64,000 nt of DNA from Acidimicrobium ferrooxidans (GTDB taxonomy: Bacteria > Actinomycetota > Geothermincolia > Fen-727 > Anoxymicrobiaceae), in the NCBI GenBank assembly GCA_020723485.1, contig DYIU01000001.1, positions 1,003,779-1,067,778 of the forward strand, read 5' to 3'. Under the pieces are notes generated by a model. The model was not told the origin of the DNA. It made no database searches and saw only the letters and a program-made list of their open reading frames with translations. This document shows positions 43,686 to 51,861 of this stretch, one piece after another. How positions within the stretch are numbered: position 1 is the stretch's first letter; each line of letters opens with the position of its first letter. The position numbers were made by a program, and so were the translations under genes.

Positions 43686-43836
43686 ACAAGTCCAAAACCT
43701 TTCTCGAACGCCGATCACACTCGAAAAATTATAGCAGATAGAAAACTGTCAAGATACAAGGAGCCCCTCCTGGTGATTCGGGCATTATCGGTCGGCGGGT
43801 GTAAGATATATGTGGAGCTCGCGAGAGGAGGTGGCG

Positions 43837-44412
43837 ATGCCCAGGCCCAGGTCGCCTGAGGAGATGAGGAAGGCAATCGCGAAGAACCTGCCGTCCAAGA
43901 CGGGCAGGAGCTTCGAGGAATGGGTGCGGCTTGCAAGGGCCGAGGGGCCCGATGGCCGCCGGGGGAAGGAAGCCTGGCTCAAGAGCGAGCACGGCCTCGG
44001 TGGGGCGACGGCTATGTTCATTGCCAGTGAAGCGGAAAGGCCGAAGGGTTACAGGGCCCCCACCCGAAAGCAGCTCCTGGACGCGCAGTACTCGGGTCCA
44101 AAGGTCGCGCTAAAGCCGATTTACGACAGGCTGGCGAGGGCGGTGGAAGCGCTCGGACAGGACGCCGTCGTGGACCCGCGCAAGACCTACGTTTCGCTCA
44201 ACCGCACAAAACAATTCGGGATAATCCAGGCGCGGACCAGGACAAGGGTGGACCTCGGGCTGGTCCTCCCCGGGGTAAAGCCGACGAAGCGGCTGCTGGA
44301 GGCCGGCTCGTTCGGTTCAGAGCGTACAACGCACAGGGTGGAGCTCAAGAGCCCGGAAGACATCGACGACCAGGTCAGGAAATGGCTCAAGAAAGCCTAC
44401 GACAACGCATGA
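43837..44412 (+). CDS. DUF4287/DUF5655-domain protein
   Basis: ATG 43837 follows GAGAGGAGG by about seven bases. The 191-residue protein has an N-terminal DUF4287-like region (TGRSFEEWVRLARAEGPDGR followed by KSEHGLGGATAMF) and a C-terminal DUF5655-like region (YVSLNRTKQFGIIQARTRTR with DLGLVLPG). Both domains are widespread and uncharacterised; the second resembles a small nuclease- or nucleotide-binding-like fold. The nearest neighbours are an RRM protein and the unknown 44421 gene. Confidence 0.8.
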   Translation: MPRPRSPEEMRKAIAKNLPSKTGRSFEEWVRLARAEGPDGRRGKEAWLKSEHGLGGATAMFIASEAERPKGYRAPTRKQLLDAQYSGPKVALKPIYDRLARAVEALGQDAVVDPRKTYVSLNRTKQFGIIQARTRTRVDLGLVLPGVKPTKRLLEAGSFGSERTTHRVELKSPEDIDDQVRKWLKKAYDNA

Positions 44413-44420
44413 CCCCGGGA

Positions 44421-45278
44421 TTAAAGCGAGGTCTCGACGTCGCGATAGTGGATGAGCTCGCTGTACCCTAGCCCCGAGAACCCGCCCTTGGAGGTCCTCG
44501 CATCGCGGGTCCAGCTCGTAATGACCTTCAGCCCCATCCTCCCCGCGAGCACCCAGGCGTAAGCCATCGCGTTGGTCTGTCCGTCGACCAGTATCGCACC
44601 GTACCCCTGCTCGGAGATGTCGAGCAGGCGGTCGCGGACCTCCTCGAGGACGTCAGCTTCTCCCCACTCGTCCGCGCCGGGCTCTACGAACGGGGCGAGC
44701 GGCTCCGGGGAGATGTCGAACCCGAGCGTCCGCCACTCGCTCTGCAGGCCCGACTGGTCCTCGAGCGTGAAGTTCGCGAGCCTCAGTATCTGGCGCCATA
44801 CGCGCGCCCCTTCGGAGGACAGGTGGACGAGGAAGGTGCCGTCGAATCCGTAATCGCCCGGCGCGCCGTGGCCCGGCTCGACCACGTCGGAGTCGGAGGC
44901 CGTGGGTTCGATATCCAGAAGCGACTCGCCTGGGAGCTCTCGCCCCTCCACCGCGTCGCATATCTCCTCCGGCCAGTCGTCGGGTTGCACCTCTTCCCAC
45001 TCTCCGTGGACCACCGCGGTCTTCCTCCCGCGCTTCTCCTTGACCCTGACCACCAGCTGGGGATGCGCCCTGGGGCCGACGGTCGAGGCCCTTTCGGTCC
45101 AACTCTCGTAGCGGTCGACCACGAACTCCTCGTCCGCGCCGCGGTCATAGGCGACGATGACGTATCCTCCCTGCTCGGGGTCCACCTTGATCTCGAGGAT
45201 GTCGACCATGGGGTTCTCGTCCTCGATCTGCCTTGCGAGCCTCTCGGCGTCTTCCTTGAATAGACCTTCCGGTGACAT
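44421..45278 (-). CDS. Acidic protein of unknown function near the end-joining genes
   Basis: ATG 45278 follows GGGAGG; the frame reads to 45515 without support. The 285-residue protein is strongly acidic. It has a beta-rich N-terminal half (VDILEIKVDPEQGGYVIVAY), a central GFDGTFLVHLSSEGARVWRQ segment and a C-terminal Rossmann-like part. In the latter, YGAILVDGQTNAMAYAWVLA followed by GLKVITSW resembles a nucleotide-binding beta-alpha-beta unit. I do not recognise the family. It is divergent from the ligase-Ku-polymerase genes, 240 bases away. Confidence 0.68.
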   Translation of the reverse strand: MSPEGLFKEDAERLARQIEDENPMVDILEIKVDPEQGGYVIVAYDRGADEEFVVDRYESWTERASTVGPRAHPQLVVRVKEKRGRKTAVVHGEWEEVQPDDWPEEICDAVEGRELPGESLLDIEPTASDSDVVEPGHGAPGDYGFDGTFLVHLSSEGARVWRQILRLANFTLEDQSGLQSEWRTLGFDISPEPLAPFVEPGADEWGEADVLEEVRDRLLDISEQGYGAILVDGQTNAMAYAWVLAGRMGLKVITSWTRDARTSKGGFSGLGYSELIHYRDVETSL

Positions 45279-45476
45279 TGCGCCTCCCGTGATTCCCACC
45301 ATGACCGGTTCGAAAGGCGCGCCCGCGCGTTGAGCACGCCTGCGAAGAACCGGACCACCTTGGGTCAACATTCGGTGCCGCGGGCTGAAACCCTGCGCGC
45401 CGGTCAGAGCGTCGCGGCGCCGGGCCGCACTCGCGGCTCCACGGTCCAAGGGTCTTCCCACTACCTGTAGAATAGC

Positions 45477-45501
45477 ACTAGGCGGTGCCGCAATGCCTAG
45501 T
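45477..45501 (+). promoter_or_regulatory. Inverted repeat in the leader of the end-joining operon
   Basis: ACTAGGC (45477-45483) and GCCTAGT (45495-45501) are exact complements around an 11-base loop. A TAGAAT -10 box lies just before, at 45468-45473, so the repeat would sit at the start of the transcript, 18 bases before the TTG start. Confidence 0.4.
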
Positions 45502-45518
45502 ATGAAAGGGTCCACGAG

Positions 45519-46538
45519 TTGGAACGCCCGTCATCCAGGGGGGCCGGAAAGCACGAGCCCATGCCCCGTCACGTGACTCCCATGCTCGCGACGCTCTCGA
45601 CAATGCCGGACAGGCAGGACGACTTTGCCTTCGAGTACAAGTGGGACGGCATTAGGGCCGTGTTCTACTCAGGCCCGGAGGGATGGCGACTCGAGACCCG
45701 CAACCTCAAGGACGTGACGGTCGCCTTCCCCGAGCTGGGACCGCTGCATGCCCGGCTTGGGGACGCGGGTGCCGTCCTGGACGGGGAGGTGGTGGCCCTG
45801 GACCGCGGGGGCGAGCCGAGCTTCAGCCTTCTCCAGCACCGCCTCGGAGTCGTAGATGGCGGCTCGGCGGAGAGGCTGTCCAGGGATATCCCTGTAACCT
45901 ACATGATATTCGACCTGCTGTACCGGGACGGGCGCGGCCTGATGGAGCTACCGTATGAGGAGCGCAGGCGCTTTCTCGAGGGCGAGGGCCTGGCAGGCTC
46001 CAGGTGGCAGACGCCTCCCTCGAACGTCGGCGAAGGTGAGGCGATGTTTGAGGCTGCGCGGTCCAACCATCTCGAAGGGGTGGTCGCGAAGCGGCTGGGG
46101 AGCCCGTACAGGCCCGGGGAGCGGACGCGCGACTGGCTCAAGGTCAAGCTCGTCAAGCGCCAGGAGTTCGTGCTGGGTGGCTGGGTCCCTCTCTCGACGG
46201 GAGCCCGCGGGCTCGGTGCCATCCTGGTCGGCTACTACGAGGACGCCCCGGGAGTCAGTAGAGGGCGGCCGCGCCTGGTGTACGCCGGCAAGGTGGGGAC
46301 CGGCTTCAACGACGCGGAGCGGGCGCGCCTGGAGGAAATGCTCGAGCGCATCCGCAGGCAAGACAGCCCATTCAGCGAAATAGAGGCGGTGAAGGGGGCG
46401 TTCTTCACCGAGCCGGAGCTCGTCGCCGAGGTCGAATTCCGGGGCTGGACCGGCACTCACAGGCTCAGGCAGCCTTCCTACAAGGGCCTGAGGCCGGACA
46501 AGGACGCCTCAGAGGTCGTGCTGGAGGAGGAAGCGTGA
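45519..46538 (+). CDS. ATP-dependent DNA ligase (LigD ligase-domain type)
   Basis: The 339-residue protein has the nucleotidyltransferase motif EYKWDGIRA with the adenylated Lys41, LDGEVVALD, IFDLLYRDGR, EGVVAKRLGSPYRPGERT and WLKVKLVKRQEF. An OB-fold domain follows (LGGWVPLSTGARGLGAILVG). The order matches the ligase module of bacterial LigD. It seals breaks in non-homologous end joining. The TTG 45519 start has AAAGGG eight bases upstream; ATG 45561 is an alternative. It is the first of three genes ligase-ku-polymerase; no phosphoesterase domain is fused. Confidence 0.92.
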   Translation: MERPSSRGAGKHEPMPRHVTPMLATLSTMPDRQDDFAFEYKWDGIRAVFYSGPEGWRLETRNLKDVTVAFPELGPLHARLGDAGAVLDGEVVALDRGGEPSFSLLQHRLGVVDGGSAERLSRDIPVTYMIFDLLYRDGRGLMELPYEERRRFLEGEGLAGSRWQTPPSNVGEGEAMFEAARSNHLEGVVAKRLGSPYRPGERTRDWLKVKLVKRQEFVLGGWVPLSTGARGLGAILVGYYEDAPGVSRGRPRLVYAGKVGTGFNDAERARLEEMLERIRRQDSPFSEIEAVKGAFFTEPELVAEVEFRGWTGTHRLRQPSYKGLRPDKDASEVVLEEEA

Positions 46539-46574
46539 GGCCGCGGGGCCGTGGTTGAAAGGAGCGTGTTCGCG

Positions 46575-47369
46575 ATGCCCAGGGCGTTGTGGAGCGGGGC
46601 GATAACTTTCGGGCTGGTGAGCATACCGGTAAAGATGTACGGGGCGGTTCGGGATATGGGGGTACACTTCCATAGGCTCCACGCCGCTGACGGGGTGCGC
46701 ATCCACCAGAAGATGGTATGCCCGGCGGACGACGAGGAAGTGCAATTCGAGGAAATAGTCAGGGGCTATGAAGTCGGACCTGACGAGTACGTGATCGTTC
46801 ACGAGGAGGAGCTGGAGGCTCTTGCCCCGAAGGCCAGTCGCATCATCGAGATCCTGGATTTCGTCGACCTGGTGGAGATCGACCCGATCTACTACGAGCA
46901 TCCGTACTTCCTCATCCCGGACGAGCAGGCAGCCAGGCCATATAGCCTTCTGGTCAAGGCGATGACCGACTCGCGGAAGGTGGGCATCGGCAAGTTCGTC
47001 ATGAGAAACAAGGAGTACCTGGCCGCGCTGAGGCCGCTTGATGGAGTCGTGTGCCTCGAGACCATGCACTTCGCGGACGAGGTCGTGGAGGCCGGCGAGG
47101 TGGCTGACCTTCCCGAGCAGCCTGAGCCCTCCGAGCGGGAGCTGTCCATGGCGAAGCAGTTGATCGACACGCTTGCTTCCAGTTTCGAGCCCCAGAAGTA
47201 CCACGATGAGTACCGTGAGGCGGTGATGGAACTCGTCGAGACCAAGGCGGAGGGCCAGGAATTCGTAGCCCCGCAGCCCGAGGAAGAACCCGGCAAGGTG
47301 ATAGACCTGATGAGCGCCCTGGAGCAGAGCCTCACCCGTGCGAAGGAACGCAAGGAGAAGACCGGATGA
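46575..47369 (+). CDS. ku: Ku DNA end-binding protein
   Basis: The 264-residue protein begins MPRALWSGAITFGLVSIPVK, the standard opening of bacterial Ku. It continues with the beta-barrel ring region (FVDLVEIDPIYYEHPYFL) and the C-terminal LASSFEPQKYHDEYREAV arm. It binds DNA ends and recruits the ligase. ATG 46575 is preferred over GTG 46551 because the family starts here; AAGGAG lies eleven bases upstream. The stop overlaps the polymerase start by 4 bases (ATGA). Confidence 0.96.
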   Translation: MPRALWSGAITFGLVSIPVKMYGAVRDMGVHFHRLHAADGVRIHQKMVCPADDEEVQFEEIVRGYEVGPDEYVIVHEEELEALAPKASRIIEILDFVDLVEIDPIYYEHPYFLIPDEQAARPYSLLVKAMTDSRKVGIGKFVMRNKEYLAALRPLDGVVCLETMHFADEVVEAGEVADLPEQPEPSERELSMAKQLIDTLASSFEPQKYHDEYREAVMELVETKAEGQEFVAPQPEEEPGKVIDLMSALEQSLTRAKERKEKTG

Positions 47370-48280
47370 GCAAGAAGGTGCAGACCGAGGTCGAAGGTCA
47401 CAGGCTCCAGCTCTCCAACCTCGACAAGGTGCTGTACCCCGAGACCGGGTTCACAAAGGCTGAGGTTATCGATTATTACACGCGTATCGCTCCCGTGATG
47501 CTGCCGCACATAGAGGGACGCCCCGTGACCCTGAAACGCTACCCGGATGGAGTCGATGGGGAGTTCTTCTTCGAGAAGCAGTGCCCGGCGTACCACCCGG
47601 ACTGGATGGATACCGCGACTGTGGAGAGCCGCAACGAACGAGGGGAAGTGAGCTACTGCCTCGTTGACAGCGTCGCCGACCTGGTCTGGCTTGCCAACCT
47701 GGCCGCGCTCGAGCTGCACACCCTCCTCGCCCGGTCCGAGGACATCGCTCGGCCCACCTTCATCGCGTTCGACCTGGACCCGGGCCCGCCGGCTGATATC
47801 CTCGATTCGGCATGGGCGGCGATGCGGCTCGGCGAGGTCCTGGAGGAGGCGGGCCTCGAGAGCTTCTGCAAGGTCTCCGGGGGAAAGGGCTTGCACGTCT
47901 ACGTGCCCCTGAACGTCGAGGTCGGGTTCGACGCCACCAAGCGGTTCGCCCACGCGGTGGCGCGCCTGCTCGAGAAGCGCTACCCGGAGCGGATAACCTC
48001 GGTGATGCGCAAGGCCCTGCGGAAGGACAAGGTCTTCATCGACTGGAGCCAGAACGACCCGCACAAGACGACGGTCTGCGCCTATTCGCTCCGGGCCAGG
48101 GAGCGCCCGTTCGTCTCAGCGCCTGTTACCTGGGACGAGCTGGAGGACGCCCGCAAGGGCAAGCGCGCCGGGGCCCTCAAGTTCGAGGCGTGGGAGGCGC
48201 TCGACCGCGCCCGGGATAACGGGGATCTCTTCGCCGGTGTCCTTACGTTGAAGCAGGAACTACCTGAGCTGGAAGAGTGA
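47366..48280 (+). CDS. LigD-type polymerase/primase domain protein
   Basis: The 304-residue protein is the AEP/PrimPol-fold polymerase of the LigD family. Visible landmarks are NLDKVLYPETGFTKAEVIDY, AFDLDPGP with the two metal Asp, KVSGGKGLHVYVPL with the catalytic His, and VFIDWSQN with the third Asp. It fills gaps at ends during end joining, often with ribonucleotides. It is a separate chain here rather than fused to the ligase. The start overlaps ku by 4 bases, indicating coupled translation. Confidence 0.94.
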   Translation: MSKKVQTEVEGHRLQLSNLDKVLYPETGFTKAEVIDYYTRIAPVMLPHIEGRPVTLKRYPDGVDGEFFFEKQCPAYHPDWMDTATVESRNERGEVSYCLVDSVADLVWLANLAALELHTLLARSEDIARPTFIAFDLDPGPPADILDSAWAAMRLGEVLEEAGLESFCKVSGGKGLHVYVPLNVEVGFDATKRFAHAVARLLEKRYPERITSVMRKALRKDKVFIDWSQNDPHKTTVCAYSLRARERPFVSAPVTWDELEDARKGKRAGALKFEAWEALDRARDNGDLFAGVLTLKQELPELEE

Positions 48281-48302
48281 GCCGGCCTCGCTTCTCTCCG
48301 TC

Positions 48303-48464
48303 CCCGCAGGTTTGAATCACAACAGTGGTCAGTAATTAACAATTAAATACACAATGTCTCAATATCAACAGCTCAAGCCGGAAACTCGCAGTAAAGCTGT
48401 GGGTGGTGATTAATATTGTTGTTAGGTGAATCTATTGTAAACTGTTGTGATTCAAACCTGCGGG
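48303..48464. mobile_element. MITE-like element with 24-bp perfect terminal inverted repeats
   Basis: The left end 48303-48326 (starting CCCGCAGGTTTGAATC) is the exact reverse complement of the right end 48441-48464 over 24 bases. The 114 bases between are strikingly AT-rich (for example AGTAATTAACAATTAAATAC) in a GC-rich genome and contain no gene. The whole could fold into one long hairpin. No transposase is near, and no second copy is visible in the window. No clear target duplication can be read. Confidence 0.7.
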
Positions 48465-48496
48465 ACGCTCGGCCTCGCGTCGCTTGTGAGCAAAAA

Positions 48497-48527
48497 CGCA
48501 ACACAGTGACCTGACCCCGATGTTGCA
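48497..48527. repeat. REP-like palindrome, GGGGTCAGGTCA family (copy 6)
   Basis: CGCAACACAG and TGTTGCA flank TGACCTGACCCC, with a partly mismatched stem. The element ends three bases before the stop of the phytoene-desaturase-like gene at 48530. Confidence 0.75.
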
Positions 48528-48529
48528 GG

Positions 48530-50023
48530 TCAGCGCTCGTGCCGGTCGATGAGCTCCGCCGCGATAAGCCCCGACCCGATCACAACCGGCACTCCGCCTC
48601 CCGGGTGCGTGGAGTTCCCGGTCAGGTACAGGCCGTCGATGAACTTCGACTTCGCGGAAGGCCTGAAGACCGCCGAGGAGCCCAGGTCGAGCTCGAATGA
48701 ATATATCGCTCCCTCCGGCAGGAGCAGCCGCTCCTCGAAATCATACGGTGTGAGGATGTCCGCCGTCACTATGTGGTCGGAGAGCCCGGGCACCAGCCTG
48801 TCCAGCCAGGCGATGGTCTTGTCCATGACCGGCTGCCGCTCCCGGTTCCAGTCGCTGCCCTGCAGGCGGTAGGGTCCCTCCATGATGAAACCAAGCGAGT
48901 GCTTGCCCTCAGGCGCCAGCGACGGGTCGGAGCGGCTCGACCAGCAGATGAGCCCGTGCTTCTCGTCATGGAGGATTCCCCGGTCCCGCTCGAAGTTCTC
49001 GCGGTTCATGGTCTCGACCGAGGTCGCTAGCGCGGTGAAGTGCGTGTCCAGCGGCGGCTCATAATCAAGGCCGAGGTTGAGGACGCAGTCCGAGCCGGAG
49101 AGCTTGTACGAGTTCAGTCCGAACCGTGCGAGACGCGGGACGTGCTCCTCGCCGATCATGTCCAGGTAGAGCGTGCGGCAGTTGATGTTGGAGACAAGGA
49201 CGTCGCAGGTCACCTGTTCCCCGCTCGACAGCGTCACCCCCCCGACGCGTCGCCCGCGGACCGTCACCTTCTGCACCCTGGCGTCGAGCCGCAGTTCCAT
49301 GCCGTAGCGCTTCCCGCACCTCTGGAGCCCCTGCGGGATGGCAATCATCCCGCCCTCCGGGTAGTAGGTGCCGAGGTGCTCGGCGTAGGCCAGCATGCCG
49401 AATATGGCGGGGGTGAGCACCGGGGGGAGGTTGAAGTAGTTGGACTGGTAGGCGATGGTCTGCTGTATCCGGGGGTGCGAGAAGTACTTCTTGACGACGT
49501 CCTCATAGTTCCCGGCGAAGAGCGGCAGGTACTTGAGGATGCGCGGCCTGGCGGAGAACATCTTGAGGAAGTCCCCGAGCGTGTTGGCCGGGCTGGTGAA
49601 GAACGTGTCTATCACCATGTCGTAGAACTCAGAGAAGTACTTCGTGAACGCCTTCCAGCTCGCGGCGTCTTCCGGGGAGATCCTTTCGATGACCTCGGCG
49701 GTCGCCTCGATGGACTGCGGGTAGGTGATACGCGAGCCATCCTCCAGGATGTACGTGAAGATGGGGTCGCTGGCGACAAGGGGCACCTCTTCCTGGAACG
49801 TGGTGCCGAGCATCCTGAAGACGGCCTCGATAGGCTGTATGACCTCGACGATGGCGGCGCCCACGTCAAAGGTGAAGCCGTCCTTCTCGTAGGACGAGCA
49901 GGAGCCCCCGATCCGGCCGCTCTGCTCGAGCACCAGCACGCTGCGCCCCTGCGCCGCAAGGAGGGCCCCCGCGGTAAGCCCTCCGCACCCGGCGCCGATG
50001 ACGATAACGTCGTAGTCCGACAT
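48530..50023 (-). CDS. Phytoene desaturase/retinol saturase-like FAD oxidoreductase (paralogue 2)
   Basis: ATG 50023 (MSDYDVIVIGAGCGG) is nine bases after AAGGAG and matches the start of the paralogue at 34201; ATG 50029 is also possible. The 497-residue protein has the N-terminal FAD fold, LEQSGRIGGSCSSYEKDGFTF and the C-terminal GLYLTGNSTHPGGGVPVVIG. Similarity to the 34201 protein is visible along the length (for example PLFAGNYEDVVKKYFSHPRI against PLFVKSYKDVIEKYFKNNKV). The likely role is redox change on an isoprenoid-like chain. A repeat and the MITE-like element sit at its 3' side. Confidence 0.87.
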   Translation of the reverse strand: MSDYDVIVIGAGCGGLTAGALLAAQGRSVLVLEQSGRIGGSCSSYEKDGFTFDVGAAIVEVIQPIEAVFRMLGTTFQEEVPLVASDPIFTYILEDGSRITYPQSIEATAEVIERISPEDAASWKAFTKYFSEFYDMVIDTFFTSPANTLGDFLKMFSARPRILKYLPLFAGNYEDVVKKYFSHPRIQQTIAYQSNYFNLPPVLTPAIFGMLAYAEHLGTYYPEGGMIAIPQGLQRCGKRYGMELRLDARVQKVTVRGRRVGGVTLSSGEQVTCDVLVSNINCRTLYLDMIGEEHVPRLARFGLNSYKLSGSDCVLNLGLDYEPPLDTHFTALATSVETMNRENFERDRGILHDEKHGLICWSSRSDPSLAPEGKHSLGFIMEGPYRLQGSDWNRERQPVMDKTIAWLDRLVPGLSDHIVTADILTPYDFEERLLLPEGAIYSFELDLGSSAVFRPSAKSKFIDGLYLTGNSTHPGGGVPVVIGSGLIAAELIDRHER

Positions 50024-50094
50024 GACCATCAACTCCTTCGTGAATCCTCTGGATGCCAGTGTACTGCGGAGCGGGAACCTTCTACGAGTCGAAT

Positions 50095-51828
50095 TTACGA
50101 ACGGTCCCTGGCCCTCAGGACCTTCCGCAGGGAGCGGTAGGTGAGGGTGTTGAGCATGTCGCCCTTCTCGAGCCACCCGCGCCTGGCCTGGTTGAGGCCG
50201 TAGCGCATGTAGTCGAGCTCGGAGACGCTGTGCGCGTCCGTGGCGACGTAGACCTTCACGCCGTGGTCCCTGGCCGACCTGCAGGCGAGGTCGTCGATGT
50301 CGAGGCGCCGCGGGGCGGCGTTGAGCTCGAGCGCCACGTCGAACCGCGCGGCCGCCGCAATTACGTCGTCCATGTTCACCTGGTAGGGCGGGCGCTTGTT
50401 TATCTTCCGCCCGGTCGGGTGGGCCAGGGCGTCCACGAACGGGTTGCCGAGGGCCTTCACGATGCGCCTGGTCATCTGCGCGCGGGTCTGGTTGGTGTTG
50501 TAGTGCACGGACGCTATGACGAAGTCCGCCCGGGCCAGGACCTCGTCGGATATGTCGAGGGCGCCGTTCTCCAGGATGTCCACCTCCACCCCCTTCAAGA
50601 GGTGGAACTCATCGAGCCCCTCGTTCAGCCGGTCTATCGCTCTCCAGCTGTCTAAGAGTCCCCGGTCGTCCAGGCCTTTGACCATCGCCACCCGCTTTGT
50701 GTGGTTGGTCACCGCCGCGTACAGGTACCCCCTGCGGCGCGCATCGGCCGCCATGGCCTCGAGGCTGTCGCGGCCGTCGGTGAGGTCGGTGTGCATGTGA
50801 AGGTCGCCCCGTATGTCTTTCGCGGACACGAGCCTTGGCAGGCCGCCCTCGAAGGCGGCCCTTATCTCGCCCCGGTTCTCGCGCAGCTCGGGCGGTATCC
50901 ACGGAAGTCCGAGGGCCTCGTACACTTCCTCCTCGGTCCGCCCGGCCAGCTTCTTCTCGTCGCGGAACACCCCGTATTCGTTGAGCTTCAGCCCCTTGCG
51001 CAGCGCCATGCTCCGCAGGGCGACGCTGTGAGCCTGGGAGCCGGTGAAGTACTGCAGCGCGGCGCCGAAAGAATCAGCTGCGACGGCGCGGAGGTCCACC
51101 TGCAGGTCGTCCCCGATGACGACGGCGCTCCGCGTCGGCCCCTTTGCGATTACCCGCGTTACTCCCGGGAAGGACACGAATCTCTCGGAGGCCGCCCCGG
51201 CGTCGTCGCACACTACGAGCACGTCGAGGTCGCCGACGGTCTCCTTGAGGCGGCGGTAGCTTCCCGCGGCCTCCATCGCGGATATCCCGGGCACCGCATC
51301 CATGTGCTCCATTATGGCGCGGACGCGCTCCTCGGCATCGGCCCACATCATCCGGTTGCCGAGCCCCTTGACCGCGTAGATGCCCTCCAGGATGTTGGCC
51401 TCGGTCCTAGGGCCGAAGCCCTTGACCTCCTTGACCCTGCCGGCCCTGGCGGCTTCCCCGAGGCTCTCGAGGTCCTTCACGCCGAGCTCGAGGAAAAGCG
51501 CGTGCGCCTTGCGCGGGCCCAGGCCAGCCACCTTCATCACGTCCATCAGCCCGGTGGGGTACTCGCGCTCGAGGTCCCGGCGCAGCGCCAGGTCGCCGGT
51601 GTTCACTATCTCGCGTATCTTGCCCGCGAGGTCCTTCCCGATGCCGGGGAGGTCCTCGAGCTTCTGTTCGGGGTCGGCCTCGATGCCGGCAGCCGAGCGG
51701 GAGAGGTCGCGGATGACCCGCGAAGCGTTTCGGTACGCACGCACCCTGAAGAAGCTCTCGCCGCTTATCTCCAGGAGGTCCGCCACCTCGTCGAAGATGG
51801 CGGCGATGTCGGAATTCTCGACAACCAT
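50095..51828 (-). CDS. polX: DNA polymerase X family protein with PHP domain (PolX)
   Basis: The 577-residue protein has the PolX plan. Helix-hairpin-helix motifs come first (LEDLPGIGKDLAGKIREI, VAGLGPRKAHAL, VKGFGPRTEANIL). The nucleotidyltransferase core follows with GDLDVLVVCDD and VDLRAVAADSFGAALQYFTG. The C-terminal PHP phosphoesterase domain holds DLHMHTDLTDG, AVTNHTKR, ASVHYNTN, ALAHPTGR and ATDAHS, which supply metal ligands. PolX fills short gaps and its PHP domain gives a 3'-exonuclease or AP activity. Nearness to the Ku/LigD genes, 1.8 kb away on the opposite strand, fits a repair role. Confidence 0.94.
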   Translation of the reverse strand: MVVENSDIAAIFDEVADLLEISGESFFRVRAYRNASRVIRDLSRSAAGIEADPEQKLEDLPGIGKDLAGKIREIVNTGDLALRRDLEREYPTGLMDVMKVAGLGPRKAHALFLELGVKDLESLGEAARAGRVKEVKGFGPRTEANILEGIYAVKGLGNRMMWADAEERVRAIMEHMDAVPGISAMEAAGSYRRLKETVGDLDVLVVCDDAGAASERFVSFPGVTRVIAKGPTRSAVVIGDDLQVDLRAVAADSFGAALQYFTGSQAHSVALRSMALRKGLKLNEYGVFRDEKKLAGRTEEEVYEALGLPWIPPELRENRGEIRAAFEGGLPRLVSAKDIRGDLHMHTDLTDGRDSLEAMAADARRRGYLYAAVTNHTKRVAMVKGLDDRGLLDSWRAIDRLNEGLDEFHLLKGVEVDILENGALDISDEVLARADFVIASVHYNTNQTRAQMTRRIVKALGNPFVDALAHPTGRKINKRPPYQVNMDDVIAAAARFDVALELNAAPRRLDIDDLACRSARDHGVKVYVATDAHSVSELDYMRYGLNQARRGWLEKGDMLNTLTYRSLRKVLRARDRS

Positions 51829-51861
51829 GGGACACCTCGGGTCGGGGTCGGGCCTACCTGC

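Noticed and set aside
48303-48464. CRISPR-like reading of the 24-base repeats
   Set aside because: There are only two copies, inverted rather than direct, with a single 114-base interval and no cas genes.
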